Positions 1 to 9,470 of a DNA stretch of 64,000 nucleotides are shown here, one piece after another. A program made the position numbers and the translations under genes. Origin of the DNA: Arthrospira sp. PCC 9108 (lineage in GTDB: Bacteria; Cyanobacteriota; Cyanobacteriia; Cyanobacteriales; Microcoleaceae). The notes beneath the pieces are model-generated. The model ran no database searches, was not told the origin of the DNA, and worked only from the letters and a program-made list of their open reading frames with translations. The DNA lies in contig CP066886.1 in NCBI GenBank assembly GCA_016745315.1, forward strand, positions 2,473,501 to 2,537,500, read 5' to 3'. How positions within the stretch are numbered: the stretch's first letter is position 1; each line of letters begins with the position of its first letter.

Positions 1-195
1 AGGAACATCATCATCACTACGGCCACAGAAAAACTCTTGTTGAACTACTCTATTAGGTCGCTGTAGTAGCTGATGTCGATGGCGCGGAAACTGTGTAATT
101 TCGGTTTCTTCAGCCACTGTGCCATTAGTAACAAAGAAAGAAGCGATCGCCATGGTTGCTCCCGTGGCTAAATTCAATAGATATTTTGGTTTCAT
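1..195 (-). CDS. COP23-like exported protein, 5' part only
   Basis: The minus-strand frame opens with ATG at 195 and stays open to the window edge, so only about 65 N-terminal residues are present. They begin MKPKYLLNLATGATMAIASF, a basic start and hydrophobic stretch typical of a signal peptide with a likely cut after ...TVAEE or nearby. The following segment contains FFCGRSDDDVP, which resembles the start of the COP23 domain (circadian oscillating protein 23) common in cyanobacterial secreted proteins. The export signal is seen; the family call rests on a short motif and is moderate. No function beyond a small exported or membrane-associated protein can be given. The remainder lies outside the window. 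Confidence 0.5.
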   Translation of the reverse strand, partial: MKPKYLLNLATGATMAIASFFVTNGTVAEETEITQFPRHRHQLLQRPNRVVQQEFFCGRSDDDVP

Positions 196-223
196 TGTCC
201 TTACAACCAGATAACTGAATAGA

Positions 224-691
224 TCAAAATTCCGAACCAGAATTGTTCCGTTGCTTCCAATTAATCCCTAATCGTTTGAGATAGTCCCATCCCCGCTGAG
301 GCCAAACGTGCTGGCGGCCAGTGCGTTCAGCAATCCACTGGGCTACTTTAGGGCCAGACCACGGTCCCCCATCAGGAGCGGGACCCAGCAAAGCCTGCTT
401 GAGTTCCTGTTGCTGTGATTTAGTCAAAAGCGATCGCGCCACAGGGGGCTGGCGATCGCGACTACGGTTTCTCACCGAAGGTGGGCCTTCGTGGTTATAA
501 CGGCGGATAATCTCTTTGGCGTAGTCGTAATTTAACCCCACAACTTCTGCTGCTTGCTTGATCGTCCAACCGCTACCCACCAAATGAAGAAGATGCCACC
601 GACGGGACTCAGTAGTATCTCTAGCTTGTCGGTAACGGTTTTTGAGATCATCAACCGATAAATGGGGTTCAATATGAGCCTTTGGTGGCAT
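224..691 (-). CDS. winged helix-turn-helix protein, IS630-type transposase N-terminal fragment
   Basis: This 155-residue protein has a helix-turn-helix around residues 25-70 (WHLLHLVGSGWTIKQAAEVV) and a second winged-helix segment around 90-145 ending in QRGWDYLKRLGINWK. That layout is the DNA-binding N-terminus of IS630-family transposases. The DDE catalytic domain that should follow the WDYLKRLG helix is absent: the frame stops eight or nine residues later. Cyanobacterial genomes carry many such stand-alone N-termini, from decayed insertion sequences or split transposases that need frameshifting. No terminal inverted repeats were recognised around it. It lies 29 bp upstream of the COP23-like gene on the same strand, so it may be in that gene's promoter region. 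Confidence 0.6.
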   Translation of the reverse strand: MPPKAHIEPHLSVDDLKNRYRQARDTTESRRWHLLHLVGSGWTIKQAAEVVGLNYDYAKEIIRRYNHEGPPSVRNRSRDRQPPVARSLLTKSQQQELKQALLGPAPDGGPWSGPKVAQWIAERTGRQHVWPQRGWDYLKRLGINWKQRNNSGSEF

Positions 692-850
692 ACCTCCTCA
701 TCTCATCATCCATAACACTGGTTGATCTATCGTCAGGCTGGCAAAATTTCCGGATCAAACAAAAATTTAGCGATCGGGAAGGATCAGGTAGTAGAGTGTT
801 ACCAATTTTTCGGTAAACTCAAATATTGGAACTAAAACAGAGGAGACCGC

Positions 851-2314
851 ATGGCATCGATCTGCGAGTTGCACCAACAACTGGTAAATAAAGAACGCTC
901 TGCTGTGGAAATCACCACCGAAGCGCTCGATCGCATTAACAAATTAGAACCCACACTCAAAAGTTTTCTGTGTATTACCGCAGATCGAGCCCTACAACAA
1001 GCCCGACAGGTTGATGCTAAAATCGCCGCCGGAGACGAAATCGGATTATTAGCAGGCATTCCCATAGCCGTCAAAGACAATATGTGTACGGAAGGGATTA
1101 CCACCACCTGTGGCTCGAAAATTCTCGCGAACTTCGTGCCTCCCTATGAGTCCACTGTGACCACCAAACTCATAGAAGCCGGAGCAGTTATACTCGGAAA
1201 AACTAACCTAGATGAGTTTGCGATGGGAAGTTCCACCGAAAACTCAGCCTTTCAAATCACCGCTAACCCTTGGGATATAACCAGAGTTCCCGGAGGGTCC
1301 TCTGGCGGGTCAGCAGCAGCCGTAGCAGCCAATGAGGCAGTAGTTGCCCTTGGTTCGGATACAGGGGGTTCCATTCGTCAACCAGCCTCATTCTGTGGAG
1401 TTGTAGGCATGAAACCCACCTATGGGCTAGTATCGCGCTATGGGTTGGTAGCTTATGCTTCTTCGTTGGATCAGATTGGCCCCTTTGGTCGCACGGTCAA
1501 AGACGCAGCCATTTTATTAAATGCGATCGCCGGTTACGACCCCAAAGACTCCACCAGCCTTAATGTAGATATCCCCGACTATACCGATTTTTTAAAGCCC
1601 TCCCTCAAACCCAGAAGCAAAATCAAAATTGGGGTAATTAAAGAAACCTTCGGGGAAGGCTTAGATCCCGTAGTAGAACAAGCCGTCACTAAAGCGATCG
1701 AAGTTCTGCAAAGCCTAGGCGCAGAAATTCAGGTCATCTCCTGTCCTCGGTTCCGCTATGGTCTGCCCACCTACTATATTATCGCCCCCAGCGAGGCTTC
1801 CGCTAATCTCGCCCGCTATGACGGGGTTAAATATGGTTTCCGCACTCCTGATGCTGATAACCTGATTGAGATGTACGCCAAAACCCGCGCCGAAGGCTTT
1901 GGGGCCGAAGTCAAACGTCGGATCATGATAGGAACCTATACTTTGTCTGCTGGTTACTATGATGCCTATTATCTGAAAGCCCAAAAAGTCCGAACCCTGA
2001 TTAAACAAGATTTCGATCGCGCTTTTACCCAAGTAGAGGTCTTAGTTTGTCCTACCTCTCCGACTACCGCTTTTCAAGCCGGAGAAAAAACCTCTGACCC
2101 CCTGAGTATGTATCTGTCCGATCTGATGACAATTCCCGTCAATTTAGCCGGTTTACCGGCCATCAGCGTTCCCTGTGGATTTGACAGCCAGGGTCTCCCC
2201 ATAGGAATGCAGTTAATTGGCAAAGTTCTCGGCGAAAGTCGTCTGTTTGAAGTCGCCCATGCTTATGAACAAGCCACCCCTTGGCATAAGCATAACCCAA
2301 CCATAGGCAGCTAG
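851..2314 (+). CDS. gatA: Asp-tRNA(Asn)/Glu-tRNA(Gln) amidotransferase subunit A
   Basis: GatA frees ammonia from glutamine so that GatB can convert Glu-tRNA(Gln) or Asp-tRNA(Asn) to the correctly amidated form; it is cytosolic in the GatCAB complex. The 487-residue length is normal. The amidase signature is intact: Lys75 in PIAVKDNM, the cis-Ser in PGGSSGGSAAA (Ser150) and the nucleophile in GSDTGGSIRQP (Ser174), matching the Lys-Ser-Ser triad of the family. The ATG at 851 follows an AGAGGAGA ribosome-binding site. gatB and gatC are not nearby, as is usual in cyanobacteria. The 141 bp after the stop hold no convincing gene. Confidence 0.97.
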   Translation: MASICELHQQLVNKERSAVEITTEALDRINKLEPTLKSFLCITADRALQQARQVDAKIAAGDEIGLLAGIPIAVKDNMCTEGITTTCGSKILANFVPPYESTVTTKLIEAGAVILGKTNLDEFAMGSSTENSAFQITANPWDITRVPGGSSGGSAAAVAANEAVVALGSDTGGSIRQPASFCGVVGMKPTYGLVSRYGLVAYASSLDQIGPFGRTVKDAAILLNAIAGYDPKDSTSLNVDIPDYTDFLKPSLKPRSKIKIGVIKETFGEGLDPVVEQAVTKAIEVLQSLGAEIQVISCPRFRYGLPTYYIIAPSEASANLARYDGVKYGFRTPDADNLIEMYAKTRAEGFGAEVKRRIMIGTYTLSAGYYDAYYLKAQKVRTLIKQDFDRAFTQVEVLVCPTSPTTAFQAGEKTSDPLSMYLSDLMTIPVNLAGLPAISVPCGFDSQGLPIGMQLIGKVLGESRLFEVAHAYEQATPWHKHNPTIGS

Positions 2315-2455
2315 TAGCTCCCTCTTATTCCCCATGAATGTCTACGGAGGAAGTGCTGTCAATAGTCCACCGGGGAGAATTAGCGGCGGTGTCTGGTGAA
2401 CTGACCAAAGCCCATAAATCCGATAAATCTGAATCGATTTCCGAGAATAGCAGTT

Positions 2456-3706
2456 TTATGGTTTTTTCATCCCCCGCCTCCGCCGCTTGACTGAGGGGGC
2501 TAGGGTTTCCGCCACAGCCGTTTGGCGTTCTAACTCCTCAGTGGAGGCGAGAATATTACCCAAGCCGTTGATGATCCTCCGTAAACTATCGCGCAATCTC
2601 GGATCTCCTGTCAAATCTTCAATATCTGCGGTCACCTTCTGCATATTTTGCAGGGTGGAACGGGCAGAGTCTAGGGTTTGTTGCAGTAAGATTAAATTAT
2701 CGGGGTTGTTGACAGTCTTGGAAACATCTCGCAAATTCTCCGAAGCGATCACCGCATTGGCTGATAGGGTTTCCAGATTGGTTAATAGTTCCCCCTGTTC
2801 AAACCGGGCTATAACTGGGGTTAGTGTAGCGATCGCTACACTCAATTCCTGGCTGGTTTCATTAATATTATTTAAGGTCGTCAGCAAGGTTGAGCGATTG
2901 GTAGCCACCAAGGCATTTACCTCTTGAGTTAAGGCACTGATATCACCTGTTACCCTGTCTAAGGAATTAGCCGACTGCAGTGCCGCTCCGCTGACTTCCT
3001 GCATGGAGCGCTCTAGTTGATCGGAAAGCTGAGTCATTTCCGAGGAAAATAAGTTCATGTTTTGATCCACCGAGGCACTAAAATTACCCAACTCCAATTT
3101 AGCTATCTCAACTAATTGACCCATTTGGGTGGTCAGTTTCGTGGCTTCGGCGGCGGCGAGGGCGGTATTTTCCACCGCCGCATTTAGATTAGCAAATAAT
3201 TCCGGGTTGCCATAGAGTTCCCCTAAATCAAGCATAGTCTCCATGAGGCGATCGGGGCTAATACCCGGTAAACCTTGAATAGAACTCTCATGGCACAAAA
3301 TATCTGATGAGGGACAGGTAGCACTAATGGGGTTAGCCGCCACTAACTCAGGAGTTAAGACTGCATTGGGGATAATATCAACATAGGTTTCATTCAGAAA
3401 ACCCGTCTGATTGACCAAAACTTGGGAATTTCGTGGCATGACTAAATCCGTAGATTCAATATTTAGCACCACCTCCACCCCATTAGACTGGGGTTGAATT
3501 CTGGTAACTCGCCCGACTTTTACCCCCCGATATCGTACAGGTACCCCAATTTGAAGACCAGTAGCACTAGGAAATTCAGCCCGAATTTGGTAACTCTGCT
3601 GACCAAGAGTGAGCCCCCGCAGCCAAAAAGCTGTGGCTCCAAATAGCCCCACTCCCAATATAATCAACAAACCGACTGATCCTTCACGGACACTTCGCGA
3701 TCGCAT
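2456..3706 (-). CDS. MCE-family (MlaD-like) lipid transport protein
   Basis: The 416-residue protein has one N-terminal membrane segment (about residues 10-32) followed by a single MCE domain (about 37-115, with the YRGVKVGRVTRI core) and a long helical C-terminus suited to forming a tunnel. MCE proteins are the substrate-binding part of ABC systems that move lipids between membranes; the cyanobacterial/chloroplast version corresponds to TGD2. The C-terminal tail is basic (KRRRRGMKK). It is followed upstream on the same strand by an ABC ATPase 72 bp away, consistent with one transport system; the MlaE-type permease is not in the window. The start at 3706 is the first ATG before the membrane segment. 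Confidence 0.85.
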   Translation of the reverse strand: MRSRSVREGSVGLLIILGVGLFGATAFWLRGLTLGQQSYQIRAEFPSATGLQIGVPVRYRGVKVGRVTRIQPQSNGVEVVLNIESTDLVMPRNSQVLVNQTGFLNETYVDIIPNAVLTPELVAANPISATCPSSDILCHESSIQGLPGISPDRLMETMLDLGELYGNPELFANLNAAVENTALAAAEATKLTTQMGQLVEIAKLELGNFSASVDQNMNLFSSEMTQLSDQLERSMQEVSGAALQSANSLDRVTGDISALTQEVNALVATNRSTLLTTLNNINETSQELSVAIATLTPVIARFEQGELLTNLETLSANAVIASENLRDVSKTVNNPDNLILLQQTLDSARSTLQNMQKVTADIEDLTGDPRLRDSLRRIINGLGNILASTEELERQTAVAETLAPSVKRRRRGMKKP

Positions 3707-3778
3707 TATTTATCCTCCCATTTGCCTGTCCCATCTTCCTATGTTAGGTTAACTTAACAATTTTCTGGCTCCCATCAG

Positions 3779-4561
3779 CTAATTGACCACCTGAATGGGT
3801 CCGCTTACACTGCCCGTAAAAAACTGTATCAGCGCTGGATTATCGGACCTGTAAGCCTCCTCAATCGACCCTTGCCATTGAATTTGACCTTTATACAAAA
3901 AAATTACCTGGTCTGTGGTTCTGCGGATCGTACTATCTTGGTGTGTCACCATCACATAGGTGCTGCCACCCCCGTCCCGCTTTTGCAGGCTGCGAATCAA
4001 ATCTTCAATCACCGTTGAAGCGATCGGATCTAAACCCGCCGTTGGTTCGTCATAAAGTATAACTTCAGGGTTATCGCTGGGGTTTTCCGGGTTGGGCATA
4101 ATTGCTCTGGCAAAACTCACCCGTTTTCGCATTCCTCCAGATAATTCTGCCGGATAGCGATCGCAAATATTAGGCAGACCCACCATTTCTAGCCTTTCCT
4201 CAACTAATTGACGAATAGTAGCCTGGGAAAGTCTGCTGTGTTCATACAAACGAAATCCCACATTTTGTTCAACATTCAGAGAGTCAAACAAAGCCGCATT
4301 CTGAAACACCATGCCAATACCAATCGGATCACTAAGATCATCCACCCAACCCCGTCGCAGTTGTCCCTTGACATATACTTCTCCAGCATCAGGAGGCAAT
4401 AACCCGGCTATAATCCGCAAAATCGTTGATTTTCCCGTCCCAGAAGGGCCGATAATTCCCAAGGCTTGACCCTGATAGATGCTTAGATCTACCCCATCTA
4501 AAATCACATTGGAACCAAAGGTTTTAGAAATTCCTCGCAGTTCAATTAGTGGCTCAGACAT
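3779..4561 (-). CDS. ABC transporter ATP-binding protein, MlaF-like
   Basis: A 260-residue ATPase with Walker A GPSGTGKST, the signature LSGGMRKR, Walker B ILYDEPTAGLDP and the switch histidine in VTHQD. The signature sequence LSGGMRKRV is typical of the ATPases that energise MCE-type lipid importers (MlaF/TGD3), and the next gene on the same strand encodes an MCE protein. I chose the ATG at 4561 (MSEPLIELRG), which starts right at the conserved domain; an in-frame ATG at 4585 would add eight residues. Substrate is inferred to be a phospholipid or glycolipid. It is divergent from yvcK with 154 bp between them. Confidence 0.87.
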   Translation of the reverse strand: MSEPLIELRGISKTFGSNVILDGVDLSIYQGQALGIIGPSGTGKSTILRIIAGLLPPDAGEVYVKGQLRRGWVDDLSDPIGIGMVFQNAALFDSLNVEQNVGFRLYEHSRLSQATIRQLVEERLEMVGLPNICDRYPAELSGGMRKRVSFARAIMPNPENPSDNPEVILYDEPTAGLDPIASTVIEDLIRSLQKRDGGGSTYVMVTHQDSTIRRTTDQVIFLYKGQIQWQGSIEEAYRSDNPALIQFFTGSVSGPIQVVN

Positions 4562-4715
4562 ATTAGATTTTGATTCAGTTCCCATTCCCCATTGGCCATA
4601 GACTCTTCCCCTATGGACTATCTACATAACTATAAGTTGCGAGATACAGGCTATCATCTCGAATTAGGTTTGCCCAAATTTAACCACAACAGATTTTTAT
4701 GAGGTCTATTATCAA

Positions 4716-6092
4716 ATGTCGATTATTTCTCTTAGGTTGAAACTGCGTCGCCTGTTCAAACTCCGACTAAATTGGAGTCGCTCAGGCTACCGTTCCTCCC
4801 ATAGAATAGGACAGTGGTTCAAATGGTTAGCCCCCGGTTTGCTAGTCAAACGGTGGTTACTCATTAGCGCCGGTGGGGTATTGCTGACCAGTTTGGGGTT
4901 AGCTATCTGGACAGGAATGACCCCAATTTTCTATATTTTGCAACTGCTGAGGGGATTTTTGGAATGGATTACCCAAATTATCCCTAACTCGATTTCTGGG
5001 CCGTTGCTAATTTTGGCGGGTTTACTATTCATTTTTTGGGGTCAGAGTCGCAGCTTTAACTCTATTACCCAGGTATTCACCCCCGAAGGTGATCAGGAAT
5101 TGGTCGATCGCCTCATCGCATTGCGCCGCCTCAACCGAGGTCCGAAAATCGTAGTTATTGGCGGCGGAACAGGTCTATCAACCCTGCTGCGGGGTTTGAA
5201 AGATTACAGCGCTAATATCACCGCTATTGTTACCGTAGCGGACGATGGTGGCTCCTCTGGGCGCTTGCGCCGCGAAATTGGAGTGTTACCCCCAGGAGAT
5301 ATTCGCAACTGTTTAGCGGCCTTAGCTGACGAGGAAAAGCTATTCACTGAATTATTCCAATACCGATTTCGGGCTGGCGATGGTTTAACAGGTCACAGTT
5401 TTGGCAATTTATTCCTCACGGCTATGGGAGAGGTGACCGGAGACCTGGAAAGGGCGATCGCAGCTAGTTCTAAGGTTTTGGCTATTCGCGGTCAAGTCCT
5501 ACCCGCTACCCTCAGCGATGTTCACCTGTGGGCTAAATTAGAAGATGGCCGTCGTATTCATGGAGAGTCTAGTATTACAGAAGCTAGGGGTAAAATTGTC
5601 AAAATTGGTTGCACACCTGCTAACCCCCCAGCCCTTCCTAAAGCTATTAGCGCCATTCAAGAAGCAGATTTGATTATTATCGGACCGGGTAGCCTCTACA
5701 CTAGCGTTATCCCCAATTTATTGGTCCCAGAAATTACCGAAGCGATCGCTCAAAGCCAAGTCCCCCGCATCTATGTTTGTAATGTCATGACCCAACCAGG
5801 GGAAACTGATAACTATAGCGTCGCCGACCACATTCGGGCGATCGATGACGCTTGTGGCCATAAACTATTTGATGCCGTCTTAGTCCAAGGAAAAGTCCCC
5901 CCAGCTCAAGCATTAATCCGCTATGCTCAAGAAGACTCTCACCCGGTTTTCATTGACCGGGAAGCCGTCAAGGAATTAGGGCGAAGAATGGTATTAACCA
6001 ATATCATTGAAGTTGATAGCGACACTGGCTATGTCCGCCACAACTCCAAACGACTCGCCCAAGTCCTATTGCGTTGGTACAGCAGAGTTTAG
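4716..6092 (+). CDS. yvcK: YvcK/CofD-like gluconeogenesis factor with membrane N-terminus
   Basis: The C-terminal two thirds match the YvcK family, with the nucleotide-binding start VVIGGGTGLSTLLRGLKDY near residue 145, HSFGNLFLTAMGE, and GPGSLYTSVIPNLL. YvcK proteins bind UDP-sugars and affect carbon metabolism and cell-envelope balance; the fold is shared with the F420 enzyme CofD. The first about 130 residues are an addition: a basic segment followed by two hydrophobic stretches near residues 45-68 and 88-110, so the protein should be membrane-anchored. This extended form is usual in cyanobacteria. Length is 458. It ends 6 bp from the convergent C39-like peptidase gene. Confidence 0.88.
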   Translation: MSIISLRLKLRRLFKLRLNWSRSGYRSSHRIGQWFKWLAPGLLVKRWLLISAGGVLLTSLGLAIWTGMTPIFYILQLLRGFLEWITQIIPNSISGPLLILAGLLFIFWGQSRSFNSITQVFTPEGDQELVDRLIALRRLNRGPKIVVIGGGTGLSTLLRGLKDYSANITAIVTVADDGGSSGRLRREIGVLPPGDIRNCLAALADEEKLFTELFQYRFRAGDGLTGHSFGNLFLTAMGEVTGDLERAIAASSKVLAIRGQVLPATLSDVHLWAKLEDGRRIHGESSITEARGKIVKIGCTPANPPALPKAISAIQEADLIIIGPGSLYTSVIPNLLVPEITEAIAQSQVPRIYVCNVMTQPGETDNYSVADHIRAIDDACGHKLFDAVLVQGKVPPAQALIRYAQEDSHPVFIDREAVKELGRRMVLTNIIEVDSDTGYVRHNSKRLAQVLLRWYSRV

Positions 6093-6098
6093 ACCTTG

Positions 6099-7397
6099 TT
6101 ACTTCGAGATAAAATGCACCCAAAAACTGCCATCAGGGATACACACCCGCCGAATTAGTTGATAGGAGTAGTGTAAGTAAGCACCACTTAGATCGGTTCG
6201 ATATCCACTGGAGAACCACTCCCCATAAGGGTCATGGACAATAAACCCATTTTGGTCATAGCCCACCACCACAATAATATGCCCAAAGGAGGTAAAGTAT
6301 CCGTGGATAACCGCCGGATAACCCGCTGCTACCCAGTCCTGCACATCCTCAATTACCGCATTTTCGGTAAAATAATCCCTAGCACCATAGTCTCGCACAA
6401 TGCGGGCTAAATCGTAGGGACTGTGGCGACTATAGCCCTTATTGATAGCATAGCGATACAGTTCATCCTCAAATTGACGATATCTCGTATCACGGCGGGG
6501 AATATTAAAATATTCCAAACACATAGCCAGGGAAGTCACATTACAAGCCCCTGTGGGGTTATAGAAATTATCTAATTGTGACTTGAAGGGAACATTCAGA
6601 CGATGGCTTCTCGGTAGGGGTCTGGGGTAGGTTTGGGTTCCTCCCTCGTAAACTTCCGCATGACCACCCCAAATATACAACACAGAATAACCGCCAAAGG
6701 ACTCATTACGCAAAGCTATCCTTAAATGTGCCCGGATCGGATCATAAGCCAAAACTGAAAATTCCCGTCCCGCTGGAATCGAAAATTTCTCGGAGTTATT
6801 CAGTTGAGAAGAGGCGATCGGTTTGACCTTCAAAACTGTATCTCTGGTCACTTTTAACATCGGAGTAGTTACCGGGAGGTCAGAAACCTTAGCTTCAATT
6901 AATTTTTTGGCAGTCTCTGACCCAATAAATCCCGGTTCTTCGCATTCCATTAACTGCTGAAAACGATGCAGCGCCGCCGTTGACTTGGGACCGAATATGC
7001 CATCTGCTGGCGGGTCTAGCAGCCCTAAATCAATCAGCCGGATTTGAATTTGACGACTCAAACCTGCATCAGCATTAATTTCCTTCACATCATATCGGAT
7101 ATCTGTACCCAGGAAGTTCTGTAGCCTCATATTTCCCTGGCGATTGACACTTTTGGTTTCGATCAGCTTCTTGGCGGTATCCGTTCCCAAAATGCCACTG
7201 GGTTCGCTACAGTTCATTAACTCCTGAAAACTCCGAAAAGCTGCCGTTGAATTGGGGCCAAATATGCCATCAACTGGCGGCGCTAGGAGTCCTAAATCAA
7301 TCAGTCGAGTTTGAATTTGACGACTCAGAGCTTCATTATCATAAATGGCTTTGATATCATATTGAGTATTAGTCCCCACAAAGTCCTGTAGTCTCAT
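6099..7397 (-). CDS. C39-like peptidase with two peptidoglycan-binding repeats
   Basis: The 432-residue protein begins with two nearly identical repeats of about 90 residues (each MRLQ[DN]F[VL]GT...GLL.PP.DGIFGP.STAA), which are peptidoglycan-binding type 1 domains. A middle SH3-like segment (about 190-265, KVKPIASSQLNNSEKFSIPAG) precedes a papain-like C39 domain: likely nucleophile Cys in PTGACNVTS, His in SFGHIIVVVGY and Asp in IVHDPYGEW. It should cleave peptides, probably of the wall, but no signal peptide is visible at the N-terminus. It lies 117 bp downstream of a longer paralogue on the same strand, with the C-terminal halves nearly identical, indicating a recent tandem duplication. 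Confidence 0.78.
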   Translation of the reverse strand: MRLQDFVGTNTQYDIKAIYDNEALSRQIQTRLIDLGLLAPPVDGIFGPNSTAAFRSFQELMNCSEPSGILGTDTAKKLIETKSVNRQGNMRLQNFLGTDIRYDVKEINADAGLSRQIQIRLIDLGLLDPPADGIFGPKSTAALHRFQQLMECEEPGFIGSETAKKLIEAKVSDLPVTTPMLKVTRDTVLKVKPIASSQLNNSEKFSIPAGREFSVLAYDPIRAHLRIALRNESFGGYSVLYIWGGHAEVYEGGTQTYPRPLPRSHRLNVPFKSQLDNFYNPTGACNVTSLAMCLEYFNIPRRDTRYRQFEDELYRYAINKGYSRHSPYDLARIVRDYGARDYFTENAVIEDVQDWVAAGYPAVIHGYFTSFGHIIVVVGYDQNGFIVHDPYGEWFSSGYRTDLSGAYLHYSYQLIRRVCIPDGSFWVHFISK

Positions 7398-7513
7398 GTC
7401 TATAGTTCTAATTTTGGTGTTTTGTAGAAGTTGCTCGGCTGGCTATGTACTCCACAACTCCACAGGAGTTATGCAAGTTATTAGGAGTTGGTTAAAGTGG
7501 GGTTAAAATTATC

Positions 7514-9334
7514 TCACCTGGAGATGAAATGCACCCAAAAATTCCCATCAGGAATACACACCCGCCGAATAAGTCGATAGGAGTAGTGTAAGTAAGCACC
7601 ACTTAAATCGGTTCGATATCCGGTTGAAAACCACTCGCCATAAGGGTCATGGACGATAAACCCATTTTGGTCATAGCCTACCACGACGATAATATGCCCA
7701 AAGGAGGTAAAGTATCCGTGGATAACCGCCGGATAACCCGCTGCTACCCAGTCCTGCACGTCCTCAATTACGGCATTTTCGGTAAAATGATCCCTAGCAC
7801 CATAGTCTCGGACAATGCGAGCTAAATCGTAGGGATTATGGCGACTATAACCCATATTCAGGGCATAGCGATATAGTTCATCCTCAAATTGACGATATCT
7901 CAAATCGCGACGCGGAATATTAAAATATTCCAAACACATGGCCAGGGAAGTCACATTACAAGACCCTGTGGGGTTATAGAAATTATCTAATTGTGACTTG
8001 AAGGGAACATTCAAACGACGGCTTGTCGGTAGGGGTCGGGGATGGGTTCTGCTCCCTCCCTCGTAAACTTCCACATGGCCACCCCAAATATACAACACAG
8101 AATAACCGCCAAAGGACTGATTACGCAAAGCTACCCTTAAATGTGCCCGGATCGGATCATAAGCCAAAACTGAAAATTCCCGTCCGGCTGGTACTGAAAA
8201 TTTCTCGGAGTTATTCAGTTGAGAAGAGGCGATCGGTCTCACCTTGAAAACTGTATTTCTGATTACTCTTAAAATGGGAGTAGTTACGGGGAGGTCGGAA
8301 ACCTTAGTTTCAATGAGTTTTTTGGCAGTCTCAGAACCAATAAATCCCGGTTCTTGGCATTCCATTAACTGCTGAAAACGATGCAGCGCGGCGGTTGACT
8401 TTGGACCGAATATACCATCTGCTGGCGGGTCTAGCAGTCCTAAATCAATGAGCCGGATTTGAATTTGACGACTCAAACCTGCATCATCATTAATCGCCTT
8501 CACATCATAACGGAGATTGGTTCCCAGGAAGTCCTGTAGCCGCATATTTCCCGGCCGACTCACAGTTTTGGTTTCTATGAGTTTTTTGGCGGTATCTGTT
8601 CCCAGAATGCCACTGGGTTCGCTACAGTTCATTAACTCCTGAAAATTCCGAAAAGCCGCCCTTGACAAGGGGCCGAATATGCCATCAGCGGGCGGTGCTA
8701 GGAGTCCTAAATCAATGAGCCTAATCTGAATTTGACGACTCAGAGCTTCATTATCATAAATGGCTTGGAAGTCATATCGAATATTAGTCCCCACAAAGTC
8801 TTGTAGTCTCATATTTTCACGTCGAATAGTTGTGGTGTCTATCAGTTTTTGGGCGGTCTCAGAGTCCAAAACACCAGATTCACTGATGTTGATTAACTCC
8901 TGAAATCGTCTGAATGCGGCTCTTGATAAGGGGCCAAAAATACCATCAACGGGCGGCGCTAGGAGTCCTAAATCAATGAGCCGAGTCTGAATTTGACGAC
9001 TCAGGGCTTCATTATCATCAATGGCTTGGAAGTCATATCGAATATTAGTTCCCAGAAAATCCTCAAGCCTCATGTTCGGGGGCCGCATAGTGGTAGTTTC
9101 TAGGAGTTTTTGGGCAGTTTCAGAGGCCAGAATACCAGATTCACTGATGTTCATTAACTCCTGAAATCGTCTGAATGCGGCTGTTGATAAGGGGCCAAAA
9201 ATACCATCAACGGGCGGATTGAGGAGCCCTAAATCAATGAGCCGAGTCTGAATTTGACGACTCAGAGCCTCGTCATCATAAATCTGTTGTATATCATATC
9301 GAGTATTGGTTCCTAGGAAATCTTGTAGTCTCAT
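7514..9334 (-). CDS. C39-like peptidase with four peptidoglycan-binding repeats
   Basis: This 606-residue paralogue of the downstream gene has the same architecture but four N-terminal repeats instead of two, each starting with an in-frame Met (MRLQDFLGTN or MRLEDFLGTN) and containing DGIFGP. The SH3-like middle and the C39 domain follow, with Cys in PTGSCNVTS, His in SFGHIIVVVGY and Asp in IVHDPYGEW. The repeats could bind glycan while the C39 domain cuts peptide. No export signal is visible, which is odd for a wall enzyme. Because every repeat carries a Met, shorter products from internal starts cannot be excluded; 9334 is the first ATG. Confidence 0.78.
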   Translation of the reverse strand: MRLQDFLGTNTRYDIQQIYDDEALSRQIQTRLIDLGLLNPPVDGIFGPLSTAAFRRFQELMNISESGILASETAQKLLETTTMRPPNMRLEDFLGTNIRYDFQAIDDNEALSRQIQTRLIDLGLLAPPVDGIFGPLSRAAFRRFQELINISESGVLDSETAQKLIDTTTIRRENMRLQDFVGTNIRYDFQAIYDNEALSRQIQIRLIDLGLLAPPADGIFGPLSRAAFRNFQELMNCSEPSGILGTDTAKKLIETKTVSRPGNMRLQDFLGTNLRYDVKAINDDAGLSRQIQIRLIDLGLLDPPADGIFGPKSTAALHRFQQLMECQEPGFIGSETAKKLIETKVSDLPVTTPILRVIRNTVFKVRPIASSQLNNSEKFSVPAGREFSVLAYDPIRAHLRVALRNQSFGGYSVLYIWGGHVEVYEGGSRTHPRPLPTSRRLNVPFKSQLDNFYNPTGSCNVTSLAMCLEYFNIPRRDLRYRQFEDELYRYALNMGYSRHNPYDLARIVRDYGARDHFTENAVIEDVQDWVAAGYPAVIHGYFTSFGHIIVVVGYDQNGFIVHDPYGEWFSTGYRTDLSGAYLHYSYRLIRRVCIPDGNFWVHFISR

Positions 9335-9380
9335 TTTTGGTGCTAGGTCACAAAATCACTGCAATTGTACATGGTTTGTT

Positions 9381-9430
9381 GACCCCCTCTACAAAAATTC
9401 ATTATTTGATACAAAATATCAGAGGGGGTC
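9381..9430. repeat. inverted repeat with perfect 10-bp arms
   Basis: GACCCCCTCT at 9381-9390 is exactly complementary to AGAGGGGGTC at 9421-9430. The A/T-rich loop between holds a second small palindrome of the type GATAC/GTATC near 9408-9420. It lies between the M16 peptidase stop and the C39-like gene start on the minus strand. It may be a terminator for the former or a small non-autonomous palindromic element; there is no clean T-run on the minus strand directly after the stem. Confidence 0.6.
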
Positions 9431-9470
9431 GAGATTTAGAAGGGGATATCAACTCCCGGTTTCGGTTTCA

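Noticed and set aside
2315..2455. Short 21-codon ORF after gatA
   Set aside because: Too short, no homology or distinct ribosome-binding context.
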